A stretch of DNA of 59,319 nucleotides from Stenocarpella maydis (Eukaryota > Ascomycota > Sordariomycetes > Diaporthales > Diaporthaceae): contig NQMI01000010.1 in the NCBI GenBank assembly GCA_002270565.1, positions 11,581-70,899 on the forward strand, in the 5' to 3' direction. A program made the position numbers and the translations under genes. The stretch's first letter is position 1; every line of letters starts with the position of its first letter. Shown here in pieces: positions 46,993 to 57,670 of this stretch. The notes below the pieces were generated by a model. That model saw only the letters and a list, made by a program, of their open reading frames with translations, was not told the DNA's origin and made no database searches.

Positions 46993-47454
46993 ATGCATTC
47001 ACATCCCCTTGGCCATATTTCCATAGGCGTGAGGGACTACGAGATAGCCAAGCGCTTCTACAGCGCCACGCTTCCCCTCATCGGCCTACACCTTGTCTAC
47101 GACAGCACTTGCACCGATACCACCGACACCGCAACTACTCAAAGGCCCTCATCCGGGGACAGCAATGAAGAGAGCGGTCCCCGGACCCTAGGCTTCGGGC
47201 CCGGCCCAGAGAATGAGCTGCTCAACATCTTCGAGTACGGCGCCCGGGCGTCCGCGCCCGGGCCGGGGAGCCACATCGCCTTCAATACGGACAGCCGGGC
47301 CGTCGTCGACGAGTTCTATGAGGCGGCGGTTCGGAACGGCGGGAAGAATAACGGCGCGCCGGGTATGAGGCCACATTATGGGGAGAACTACTATGCTGCG
47401 TTTGTTATTGATCCTGACGGGTGGAGATTGGAAGTTGTTTGTCGTGAAACTTGA
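46993..47454 (+). CDS. VOC / glyoxalase-fold protein
   Basis: A single exon encodes 153 residues from ATG 46993 (MHSHPLGHISIGVRDYEIAKRFYSATL). Two beta-alpha-beta-beta-beta halves are visible. Candidate metal ligands are H8 in GHISIGV, E81 in NIFEYG, H94 in GSHIAFNT and E147 in WRLEVVC. The end DPDGWRLEVVC is diagnostic for the vicinal-oxygen-chelate superfamily (glyoxalase I, dioxygenases, resistance proteins). A polar, threonine-rich segment at about 38-65 is longer than usual and probably a loop. The frame extends 13 codons upstream from a GTG, which was not used as the start. The specific reaction cannot be assigned. It lies about 300 bp downstream of the protease on the same strand and converges with the ABC remnant. 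Confidence 0.85.
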   Translation: MHSHPLGHISIGVRDYEIAKRFYSATLPLIGLHLVYDSTCTDTTDTATTQRPSSGDSNEESGPRTLGFGPGPENELLNIFEYGARASAPGPGSHIAFNTDSRAVVDEFYEAAVRNGGKNNGAPGMRPHYGENYYAAFVIDPDGWRLEVVCRET

Positions 47455-47463
47455 TCCCGAGAT

Positions 47464-48165
47464 CTAGATCCGTAGTATGGTGGTAGTAACCAGATGCTTC
47501 GGCACTTGCTCAATGTCTTCCAAAACATGGTATACTATAGGTTCCGGAATGCCGAAATAAACGGAGACACTAGAACAAAACCTTGTGTTGTGATTGTTTG
47601 AGTCAGACTCTATCTTCTTCTCGGTCTCCTGGTCAATACTATGCGCCGATTGTAAGTTGTGAGTACTGACAGGCTGTTGAAATAGGATAATCTGTAGACG
47701 ACGGGACGACTTGAAGTACCTTCTCATGGTCTCGTCCAGCAATACAGTTCTACCTTCGCTTTCGGTCTTTTCGCAATCTCTTTCGTTTTCCAATACAACG
47801 CGAGCCACGCTCAATAGTTGTTCCTCGCCATCTGAGAACTTGCAGTCCTTTCTGTGGGCAGCCAGGCCGCCGGGGCTATTGCGTACTGCGTCCAGGATAC
47901 CGCATTCTTGTAGAACGGCCTCGATGCTCTGATCTGAGAATGCCTCATATGGGTCTAGCTCCTGACGCACGGTACTAAAGCTCTCGAGCCTGTCTTGCGA
48001 TATGACGAGGAAGCTGCCACGCAGCACCTCTAGGGACATGGTAGCGTGGTCCGCGCCGTGGATGAAGATAGATTCGGTGGGTATATTGACCATGAGCAGC
48101 AGGGCCAGGTGCAGGGTCGACTTCCCTGACCCTGTTTTCCTGCACAGCGCAATGCGCTCGCCCGG
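47464..48165 (-). pseudogene. ABC transporter remnant (second nucleotide-binding domain, ABCC-like)
   Basis: On the minus strand, the frame reads GERIALCRKTGSGKSTLHLALLL from 48165, a Walker A loop in the form typical of ABCC-type NBD2. A degraded signature follows (FSDGEEQLLSVARVVLE, where the family has LSxGQ) and then Walker B with RTVLLDE. A TAG codon precedes the fragment at 48166-48168, and AT-rich DNA begins within about 20 bp, so all transmembrane domains and NBD1 are missing. After Walker B the sequence loses family character. It is a broken 3' end of a transporter gene that was cut at the AT-rich boundary. The Gly-to-Glu change in the signature suggests decay even of the remaining part. 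Confidence 0.75.
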
Positions 48166-48179
48166 CTAGGCCCATGAAA

Positions 48180-50630
48180 TACCTACCTATGGGTACCCAT
48201 ATACGGATACTAGATTCCCGGACCTAGTTTATATAACGTGACTTATTAGTAAATGGCACAAATCTACTCTAGATATTAACTTCAGCAAGCCCTAACACCT
48301 ACCTAAAATTATATATTATTGGTAATATAATATAATTTATATAGTATCTTATTAAGATTTTTATAACGTTATTTGAATTTTGATTAATGTATAACGGCTA
48401 TATTAGTATAAGCTTATTTTATAAGTTTAAATAACTTATAACGTAGGTTACTAGTAAGTAGACCGTATTAGTAAGTAGATTAATTTTTCAACTTCTGTCT
48501 TCTTTAATTTAAATCTAAATATTAATAATAATTAATATATATAAAAGATATAAATTATTTTAAAGGTAATGTAAATCTTAATATTATTCTATAATAATAC
48601 TATTATATTTATTAATTTATTACGTAAAAAACTCTAGTTAAAAACATAGATTTAACATATAGCTATATAAAAAGAAAAAAGAGTTTAAAAAACTTATTTT
48701 CTACTCCATACACCTTACTTAATAATTAATAAACTTAATTATAAGTTTAATTTTATATTTATGTCTTTATAGAGAATAATATGTATTAAAAGATATTTAG
48801 TTTATAAATCTTTGGATAATATATATATATATATTTAACTTTGTTAAGGAATAATAGTATAGCCTCTAATATTCCCTAATGTACCCTTTTATTAGTATTC
48901 CTAGCAAAACAATACCTACTAATCCCCTTACTAATATGGTCCACTTACTGGTAAACCACATTATAAATTATAAAGAAATCAAAAAAAGTTTTATTTTATT
49001 TATTTATTTTATAAATAAACATCAAAGTCTTTTATATAATTATATATCAGTATTTTAGTTTATATTTAAGTTAAAGTTAGTTTTAGTTAACTATAATTTA
49101 AAGTTAGAGTTATAATACTATAAAATACTATAATACTATAATACTATAATACTATATTTCCTTAGGAATATAAATATAAATATAAATATCAAAATACTAT
49201 ATATTATAAGTACTATATACTAGAAAAAACTATAAATACTATAAATACTATAAATACTATAAATACTATAAATACTATAAATACTATAAATACTATAAAT
49301 ACTATAAATACTATAAATACTATAAATACTGCTAATAATATAATTATAAGCTATATTAAGTATAGTTTATTCTCTTTTAAAGAAATTCTTTAATAAATTA
49401 AGTTTATTTTATATTATTTTATTACTTATTTATTTATAGTTCTTTTTATTTAATATTTTTACTTTTGTCATCATTTAAGTATTTTATTTTTAATTATTTT
49501 TTAAAATATATAATTATTAATATTAAGTTACTAAATAAAGTATAAATATAAAGTAATATACTTTTATAAATATAAATAAGTAAACTAGTAAAGATATTTA
49601 AAATATTATAGTTTTAAGAAATTAACAATAAGTAATCAAAGGTTTTAAGAAATAATATCTCAATCTAGCTTAAGACTTAAGTAAATAAAGTTTCAAAAAC
49701 AAGGAAATAGTCTATAGATAAGATTAAATAAATGAGGTTTTTAAAAAATAAGAAAGTAATCTAGTGATAAGACTAAATAAATAAGGTTTAAAGAAATTAA
49801 GGGTTAAAGTTTTATAAAATAAGGAAATAGTCTAACATTAAGACTCAATAAATAAGATTTAAAGATATTAAGTAAATAAAGTTTCAAAATATAAGAAACT
49901 AATTTAAATATGAAACTAAATAAATAAAGCTTTTTTTAAAAATATGTAATTAATTAAATAATAAAACTAAATATATAGACGTTAAAGAAATTAAGTAAAT
50001 ATAGTTTTTGAAAATTAAGAAATTAAACTTTAATATTAACAAGCTATATAATACTAACTTATTAATGATTATTCTTCTAGTAGTAAATAAGGAATAAGAA
50101 AAGATTTAAAATATATTAAATTTCCCTCTTAAATATTCTTTTTCTTTTTTTCTCTATTATTTTTCGTTAACGTTCCTTAAATAACTAATTTTATATATAT
50201 ATAAACTCATTTTTATCATTTATAATTCTTCTACATTATTCTTATAATATTTTTATATTTGTTTTGTATTTATATATAGAAATATAAATATAATACTATA
50301 AATACTACATACTACAAATACTTGATTTCCTTAGAAATACAACTATAAAATATACACAGTATTTGTATTATAATATAAATATATACTATAAATATATATT
50401 ACAAATACATACTGTTAATATATACTATATCTCATAACTCTGTTCAAGGTTAACTTTATATTATTATATTAATTGTTATTATAATTTAAAACTATTATTA
50501 ATATTACTGTTTTATTAAATGCTAGGTTTCTTAGTACTTAGAATTATAGAAAGTGACTATTATAGCTCCTCTTTTAGGTGAATTATAACTACATTAAAAT
50601 AAAACCACCTATACTTACATTAGTATTTGG
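48180..50630. repeat. AT-rich block with tandem repeats
   Basis: Extremely AT-rich with no coding frame. It contains an 8-bp repeat TACTATAA near 49107-49156, an 11-copy 9-bp repeat at 49230-49330, and a degenerate longer array near 49640-50030 built on a segment like GACTAAATAAATAAGGTTT. The 3' part of the phrase GTATTAGTAAGTAGATTAAT at about 48467-48486 recurs near 56250, so the two AT-rich blocks share a repeat family. Composition suggests RIP-saturated, heterochromatic DNA. Confidence 0.7.
49230..49330. repeat. 9-bp minisatellite, about 11 copies
   Basis: The unit CTATAAATA is repeated head to tail about 11 times with almost no variation, ending at CTGCTAATAA. Its purity contrasts with the degenerate arrays around it, so it probably expanded recently. 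Confidence 0.9.
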
Positions 50631-51189
50631 CTGTTACTGATACTGCCCACGTCTTTGTGGCAACAAATACAGAGTTACATGTACTCTTTGCTTTTTAATG
50701 ATAAAGAGTGCCTCGATTTCGGAAGAAACAGGAGTTGCGGTGAGTTTCCAAAGTGCTCTCTCATTGGCAGACGCAGATGTGGTCGGCCTCTTGCATCGGC
50801 CCGTGACACAGGGTCCAGGCTTCATCAGCCAACAGCGACAGTGAAGTCTCAATTTCGGGGCCCCTTGCTGATGCAAGAGGCCTGCCCTGTACATGCCGTA
50901 AACACAAACGGACTCGGATCAAACTGAGAGACGAAATTCAGCGGTGTAGGGGATCTTTGCTCGAGGATGTCCAGGCAGAGAGCTACTGCCTCCAGATATG
51001 CCTTGCAGCAAAGACAGGTATAAATAGAAGGAAGCTACGGGATCAATTTCCTCTCGAGTTTGTACGCAAAAGGAATCTCCCTTTTCAACAGGTGCATCCC
51101 ATCCCGTCGAACCCCGTCACCAGCTTCTGCACCTGATCTGCCACTTTCCACGAAGTCACCCGCAACATCAATTTGTCAGACTCCACACT
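50631..51189. promoter_or_regulatory. Left edge of the small island and BTB gene promoter
   Basis: Composition returns to normal here. A TATA box (TATAAATAG) lies at 51019-51027, followed by a leader ending in a CT-rich stretch before the ATG at 51190. Overlapping 86-90 codon frames on both strands at 50634-50927 have no recognisable motif and are not called. Confidence 0.5.
51019..51027 (+). promoter_or_regulatory. TATA box of the BTB gene
   Basis: TATAAATAG lies 163 bp upstream of the ATG at 51190 and 45 bp before a pyrimidine-rich stretch (TTTCCTCTCGAGTTTG). Confidence 0.55.
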
Positions 51190-52405
51190 ATGGGCTCTTA
51201 CAACGAGTATGTTGAAAGTCACTTTACCTTAGCCACATCGCTGCATGACTGAACTTACCTTTAATAGTATCATCGGCTCGGACATATTCACATTTGTGGT
51301 TGGTCCCAGTGACAAAGAATATCACGTCCACGGCACTGCACTCTCGAGATTGTCAAAACCCCTCGGTGTCCTGATCCATGGCGACATGCGCGAAGCCAAG
51401 GAGAAGTGCATCAAGTGGCCCGATGTTGACGAAAAAACCTTCGTGCGCTTCATTGAGTGGGCCTATACCAAGACCTACGTAACGGAGGAGCCTGACATCA
51501 TTCTTGATCCTTCTCTCATTGGACCTCCAGACTCACCCACTACGGTACCGACTCCGTCTGAAGACAGTGCGTCCGAAATGCCCCTGTATTCTCTCGTTAC
51601 CGCGAGACTCTCCGGGGGGCAGATAAAGGAATGCTGCTGGAACGAGGCCTGTAGTTGGTACGGCAAGAGCAATCCGTCGAACTCCAATGCCCAATGTCCC
51701 GCTTGCATGAGAACCTACAGCTCAACTGCTTGCACAAGTTGCAAGTCAGTCTACAAGGACTGCCCGAACTGTGGACCCTTGACTAGCATCACTAGGAACA
51801 CCTGTGCATACACCAGCTGCAATTATCAGTACCATATAAGCGACGCTACTACAGGCAAAAAGATATGCCTGAGATGCCGCAAAGGCTACCCAACCAAGAT
51901 ATGTCCATGTCAATCAGCATTCAGTGACTGTGGAGAATGTGCGGCCGTGAAGGAGAGATCAAACCTTCCCAGAAGACACAACCTCATCAACAGATTCCTG
52001 GACGAGCTTGGTACCACATATCCTACCTCCGATGCCATCTTTCTGCCACGAAAGAACACCGAAGGCTGTGAGGAATACACGGATGTTTTCCTCTGCCATG
52101 CGAAACTTTACGTCATGGGCGATATATACGACGTCCCTGCTCTTAAGCAGCTAAGCTTGCACCGTCTTCACGCCACACTGAAGCATTTTACTTTGTACCC
52201 GAGCCGTATGAACGACATTGCGGCGCTCACCAAGTACGTCTTCGAGAACACTGTTCCAGATGACAAAATCCGAGACATGATCACGCTGTACTACGCCTGC
52301 ATTGTGGAGGACGCGCGGGAGCATGACAGCCTGAAGTCACTCGTTGACGGAATTCCTGACTTCGCGTTTGGATTGATTAGCAAGATGTGCAACAGGCTTT
52401 TTTAA
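51190..52405 (+). CDS. BTB/POZ protein with a 17-cysteine insertion
   Basis: A 17-bp first exon (51190-51206) and a long second exon (51268-52405) give 384 residues from MGSYNDIIGSDIFTFVVG. The GT-AG intron is 61 bp with donor GTATGT. Residues 8-78 match the first half of a BTB domain (SDIFTFVVG, KEYHVHGTALSRLSKPL, VDEKTFVRFIEWAYTKTY). The second half plus helical tail appears at about 279-380 (FLCHAKLYVMGDIYDVPALKQLSLHRL). Between them lie a proline/serine linker (80-110) and a segment at 128-230 with 17 cysteines, including five CxxC pairs (CPAC, CTSC, CPNC, CLRC, CGEC). Paired Cys suggest zinc ribbons or fingers. BTB proteins commonly dimerise or act as Cullin-3 adaptors; the function here is unknown. 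Unspliced ATG 51245 would give 386 residues with a different start. Confidence 0.8.
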
Positions 52406-52832
52406 TGACCGCTTATTGGTGCTTGGAGCGTCACTAAGCGTTTGAAATTTCACCATTCACAGTCCACTGCCATATTGGGAGTGGCTCGATGCATAGGAAG
52501 GAAGGGATGAATAGGAATGGTATGTACATCAAGGTAGTTGGATGGCAGGTGGCCCAACTCTAGCCTCCACATCCAGGCGGTACTCCCAAAGCTTTTCTGT
52601 AAATGCACCCTGAATTGCCCAAAGGTAACAAGCTACAGTTTTATTCATTCATCAAGAAGCCTGCTTTGGCCAGGTCATGATGATTCACTCCTTTGGCAAT
52701 TTGTGTATTGTGATGTAGCAGCTAGATGTTGTATCCCTTCAGATGATATCTGCACAATCAGTTCCCAGCTCCCCAGCCGCTTAGGTACGTAGACATCCAT
52801 GATTATACTTCTCACACCGTTTCCTACTGGGA
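52406..52832. other. Convergent 3' spacer
   Basis: This 427-bp spacer separates the converging BTB and alpha-galactosidase genes. No gene or RNA was seen. Confidence 0.5.
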
Positions 52833-54252
52833 CTAGCTGTATGTTGTGACTGGCGCCAGCCTATATACCTTTGCCTCGTGGGGGAGCACCTCAGCTGAAA
52901 AGGCTGGGGCTTGCAACGGCCCCTGCTGCTCATGAGTCCAGAGATCCTTGACAGTGTAAGACCTCCATTCCACAAACAAGTATCGCTGGATGTACAGGCT
53001 CATCAGAGCCAACTCTGACCCACGATTCAGAAATGTAACAGCAATGCTCCCATCCTCCAGCTCCCTCGCCCAGTATTGCAGGAGGCCATCTTTCTCATCG
53101 TAAACCACAGTCGCTGCGACACCCAGAGGGTCTTGGTTGATGGCGATGATTTCTTCATTGGTGACAGTTTCAAGATCGAAACTCGAAAGTGTCCGCACAT
53201 CTGTCCCGATCAGCAAAGGGCTAGCCACCATACACCACATGCTAAAATGAGCACGGTACTCGATGTTGCTCGCGCCAGCGCCGACGAGCCGCGGGGCCAG
53301 GCCATCCAGCCCGACTATGAGCATGTCATAGTCATTCCACCCGCCCGGGCCAGCGTACTCGGCGAGGCTCACATTCTCGCCCCGGGTCAGCATATCAAGC
53401 ACATCGAAGTAGTAGTCCGACCTGAAGCCCGGGTAGTTGAAATCATCGCTGATATCCTGCCCCATGCGCCAGTGGTTCGCGCCCTCGTCGCGCGCCCACG
53501 TCCAGATATCTGCCCACCCACAGTGGCACGCATGGTATACGATATCGCGGCCCGTAGCACGCAATCCCAGGGCCATCCGGCGGACGTCACCCCTGACCAG
53601 CTCTTGCGGTGCATCTTCCCCCCTCGAGCAGCAGCTGTCGTATTTGAGGTGATCTACGCCCCACGAAGCGAAAGTCGCCGAGTCCTGCTCCTCGAATCCT
53701 TCGGGCGTTCCCGTGAACTTGGCGCAGGTAGTCTCGCCGGGGCCGCTGTAGATGCCGAGCTTGAGGCCCTTGGAGTGTGCATAATCGGCGACGTACTTGA
53801 TGCCCCTTGGGAACTTATCCGGGTCGGCCTCAAGGACACCTGGGTGGTCTGACCGATTACCGGCGTACCGTTGCCAGCCATCATCGATATTTATATATTG
53901 GTACCCTGCTGCTTGGAGTCCGGTGGATACGACGAAGTCGATGGTGGAGATCACGACCGACTCGTTGATGTTAGAGCCGAAATAATTCCAACTGCTCCCT
54001 TCAGGATAGTCAATAGAGTGCTCCGAGATACTTGCAGATCAAGCGAATATTTCACGTCAGGCGGCCCTTGCACAGCATCGCCCCTATTGCGATGCATCCC
54101 TGGAAATGGTCCGATGTCAAGTACTTACAACCCATGGGCGGCGTTAAAGCAAGGCCATTTGGTGGAAGTGGCTCGTTCTCGCCCCCTGCATCGTTGTACC
54201 CTTGGCTGTTCACGAGCTGCCAGATGGCGGCTGCAGCGAAGATAGACCGCAT
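52833..54252 (-). CDS. Secreted alpha-galactosidase, GH27
   Basis: Exons 54252-54129 and 53998-52833, with a 130-bp GT-AG intron (donor GTAAGT), give 429 residues. A signal peptide (MRSIFAAAAIWQLVNSQG) precedes the GH27 start LPPNGLALTPPMGWSSWNYFG, whose MGW codon is restored exactly by splicing. Then come YINIDDGWQ, KLGIYSGPGETTC, nucleophile D162 in HLKYDSCC and acid/base D223 in HWRMGQDI. The GPGGWNDYDML loop differs from the usual NDPDML by Tyr for Pro. The enzyme removes terminal alpha-galactose from oligosaccharides such as melibiose and raffinose and from galactomannan outside the cell. The C-terminal part forms the usual beta-sandwich with WTHEQQG. The ATG at 54252 was chosen because upstream codons use GTG. 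Confidence 0.94.
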
Positions 54253-54960
54253 GGTAAACGCAGGCACGTGGGTAGGCGGAAGTGGATTGGTGATTCCGTT
54301 GAAAATCCTTTCACATGTTCTGGTGAGGGCCTTACCTTAATAAGGACCCTCTGCCGTATCCGGCTGTGAAGCTTTGTTAGGTTCAGCTTTATTGGTGGCG
54401 CGCTCGGGCGTGCCTAACGTTACACGAAGTACCATGCCCAATATACGTGAATGAAATGAGACTATTGGCACCTTGAATGGCGGAATGAGTGCCCATAGCC
54501 TCGGCAGCGTCAATCAAATGCACCTTCAGGCTGTACACAGCTCGAAGCTTTGACTAGTCTTCCTCCAGCGCTCGCCGGGGAGAATGCCAAGCAGAAGAAA
54601 CCCATACCCCCCTCGTCAAGTTTCCTATTCCTACATTTCCCCGCAAGGCCATAGCTGCGGCCATGTTCCCGAACTGCAACATAGTGGCGGAGTTACTTGA
54701 GCGAAAATGCAGAGCTGAACCTGGCCGTGGGCGTATACAGTGCCACACGAGGCAGCTGAATAGGAAAGCACAGGGTGTAATATAAATTGCATAGTATTAG
54801 TGTCTCAATAGTTTTGGGGCTGTAGAACCCCCTTGTCTACGTAGGTACTTTCGGTCCAAATCTGCAGCGACAGTGCTCTCACCGCACAGACCAGAGACTT
54901 GTCTTCCGCTTCCTCTAAGTGAGCCCTTCGTGAGACTTCCACGCAGGGACCGTACCTATT
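54253..54960. promoter_or_regulatory. Alpha-galactosidase promoter region and right edge of the small island
   Basis: Normal-GC DNA upstream of the alpha-galactosidase on the minus strand. Short frames only; no clear TATA box. Composition falls sharply at about 54,960. Confidence 0.45.
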
Positions 54961-56460
54961 GAAGAAGGGCTTCAGCCGTATTATATTATCTAGTCACTAT
55001 CTGCTATAGTTTCTAACTCCTCCCCAGTTTAAAAACTCTATAAGAAGCTAATACATAACCTTTTATATAATTTTATTTTTATATAATACAGTTTATTACT
55101 TAAATAGAAGTATTACTTAACTTTAAGCCTTATTTTTACTAGCTTTAAAACGAAATATTTAATTTTATATATATTAATTATATTCCTTAAGTTCCTTTTC
55201 CTAATTCATTTAAATAATAATTACTTCTAAAAAATGAAAAATAAATAATTTATAATATATATTTTTAATAATAATTCTTTAAATACTTTTACTAACATTA
55301 AATTATAAATTATTGTTTTATGTTATAAATCTTAATTTAAGTTTCTAGCTAAATAACTGTTAATATTTATTAATTTATATTAATATAATAAGGTAATTAA
55401 GTTTAAAGCTATATATAATTATATGTATTATATAACTTAAGGCCTTATTATTGATATAAAACTTATACTATATAAATAGAATTTAATATTATTATATAAA
55501 TTTTATTATATGTAATTCAAAGATTCTTTTAATTATTATATAAATTTCATTATATTGAATTTAAAGATATTCTTAATTATTAAATAATTTAAAATTATTG
55601 AAAACTATATATAAATTTCATTATGTTCAATTTTAAGATATTCTTAATTATTAATTGATTTAACATTATTAAAAACTATATAAAAATAAATTTATTACAT
55701 AGTTCAAAGAGTTTATTGTTATATATATAAATTACTTAAAATTAATAATATAAAAACTATAGTTTTTGAGATTATTATTTATAAATCTTTTTAATTATAA
55801 TCATTTAAAAATGATTATTTATCTCTTTAAACTTAGAAGATTATTTTAATTTGATAACAGTTATATAGTTATAGTTTAAAATGAATTACTTTTATAATAT
55901 GAATAAACTAAAATAAATATATTATATTATAAATAAATAAAGCTAATACAGGGTATTAGAAAGTAGCTAGTCTTTAGTAAAGTTACTACCTTTAGGCTAT
56001 CCTAATATCTATCTAAAGCTATATATCGAATAGAATTTAAGTTGAATTAATACTAACTATACTTAATTACTCATTTTTAATTGGTATATAAATCTAAAGT
56101 GGTTAGGCTAAATATAATAAGGCTAAAAAGTATTAAGAGTTATATAAAATAGCTTTTCTTTTAGTATTAATAATAATTTTAATTTTTATATTATTCTTAC
56201 ATCTCTCTTTCCATTTAAATCTTTAATATAGTTTATGAATAAGTAAACTGTATTAGTAAGTAGATTAATTTTATAATATCTCTTAACTTTCATTAACTCT
56301 AATGCCTGCTTAAAGCTAAACAATTTACAATATTAATTAATATTAACTATACTTAATTATGTAATTTTAATTAATGTTATTGATTTAAAAATATTAATTA
56401 GGCTATATTATTAATTTAAATAAGCTAACGTTTATAAAAGAATTATAGTTTAACGTGCAT
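54961..56460. repeat. AT-rich block with degenerate 71-bp tandem units
   Basis: No coding frame. Two neighbouring units of about 70 bp (55541-55611 and 55612-55680) share TAAATTTCATTAT, GATATTCTTAATTATTAA and AAAACTATA, with partial units on each side. The phrase GTATTAGTAAGTAGATTAAT near 56250 is shared with the block at 48.2-50.6 kb. This looks like RIP-eroded repeat DNA. Confidence 0.6.
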
Positions 56461-56511
56461 GATAAGCGAGTGAGCCAGATAAGCGAGTGAGCCAGATAAG
56501 CGAGTGAGCCA
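56461..56511. repeat. 17-bp tandem repeat, three exact copies
   Basis: GATAAGCGAGTGAGCCA is repeated three times without a mismatch. It stands out as GC-richer than its surroundings and includes GATAA, the core of GATA-factor sites, once per unit. Confidence 0.95.
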
Positions 56512-56559
56512 CTTTCTACTACCCTATAAACACTCTCCTCAATTACAACATATCAACAC

Positions 56560-57110
56560 TAGGAACCAACTATAATTACATTAGAAATAGCTGAATCAGA
56601 TAATCCTGCGGCCTCTTAGCAAGTGCGTGCATTATAGCCAGGCTTACTACACATGCTATAGCACTAAACCTTCGTATAAGCCCCCCCTATACCACCACCA
56701 TCCGGCTATATTTCTTGCACTACCTCTCCACCCATAGCATTCTGATCTAGTAGATTTTGTGCATCTTGCATAGTAAGTAACCCTCCGAGCCACACACGTG
56801 TTTTTTTAGCCCTTTAATGCCTGCTTAATGCCTCGTTGGCCTTACGGAGCAAAGAGACCTCTAATTAAAGGAGAGCTACCTCGTGCATTATAGCCATCAT
56901 ACCCTTAGTAAGCTGGTCTATAGCAGCTAACATTAAAGTTAGGGAGCTATTTTAATGGTTGGCAATATAAGTCTTAATAAGCATTAACTGCAAATTAGCT
57001 TCTCGGGGGTTATATAGTATCTAGAAGACCCAAGGTTATAAAGTGCTAGCCCGTAAGTTTAGGGGTGTTAGCATATAAAGCTTTATATCTAGCTTGAAAA
57101 GCACCCTCTC
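56560..57110 (-). pseudogene. pogo-type transposase C-terminus with zinc knuckle, RIP-broken
   Basis: Minus-strand reading gives a lysine/arginine-rich tail, then RVRLGGSLT and DAQNLLDQNAMGG, then a knuckle CYSMCSKPGYNARTC (family CxxCxxxGHNxxTC) ending near 56640. Stops interrupt it. The rest of the transposase is missing where the LTR at 57121 begins, so this copy too was broken near an LTR of the same family as at the left edge. The tail differs from that of the left-hand element, so they are probably different pogo-type families. Confidence 0.65.
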
Positions 57111-57120
57111 TAGATCATAT

Positions 57121-57587
57121 TGTTATGAGCCAACAGCGATGGCACCCCAGGAACCCGTTCTGACGACCTGAGCCAGCAAAACAGGTGCCACGACGCAACC
57201 CCACAGGCACTTGACGGCGGAGTTAGCACCCCAGGTCAGGACCAGGGTTAGGGTCAGGAACCCACTCCACCAAGCTGGATATATTAGATATAAGTTATCC
57301 AATATATCCCTAGCCTCAGCCCGGATATGTTGGATATAAGTTATCCAATATAGCCTACTAAAGAGTTGGAATATATAAGGATATGGTTATTACTATAGTA
57401 GATAGCTTTTATAGAATAGACTCTTTAGTTATTAATCTAAGTATTCAATCCTAGCATTAGATAGCCTTACAGCTAGTAATTATTATTAGTTAACAATATT
57501 GCTTAACAACTGCCTAATAATATATTCTGAATATAAACCCTTGATCTTTTAGGATTATATACTTAGAAACCCCTTTTGATTATTACA
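57121..57587 (+). repeat. LTR of the gypsy-like element (plus orientation)
   Basis: 467 bp from TGTTATGAGCCAACA to GATTATTACA. It is the best-preserved of the three LTR copies in its termini, which retain the TG...CA ends. The left-hand copies are at 9380-9840 (inverted) and 11033-11465. The element's gag begins 84 bp downstream at 57671. Confidence 0.8.
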
Positions 57588-57670
57588 TTTTAATAACTCT
57601 TATTCATATATTACTATGCGGACTTTAAGCAATATTATATATGAAACCCTTTATGATGTTGGACTCCAGA

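Noticed and set aside
49100..49330. CRISPR-like array
   Set aside because: Units of 8-9 bp repeat without spacers; this is a minisatellite in fungal nuclear DNA.
53076..53852. 258-codon plus frame antisense to the alpha-galactosidase
   Set aside because: It is the mirror of a conserved GH27 catalytic domain.
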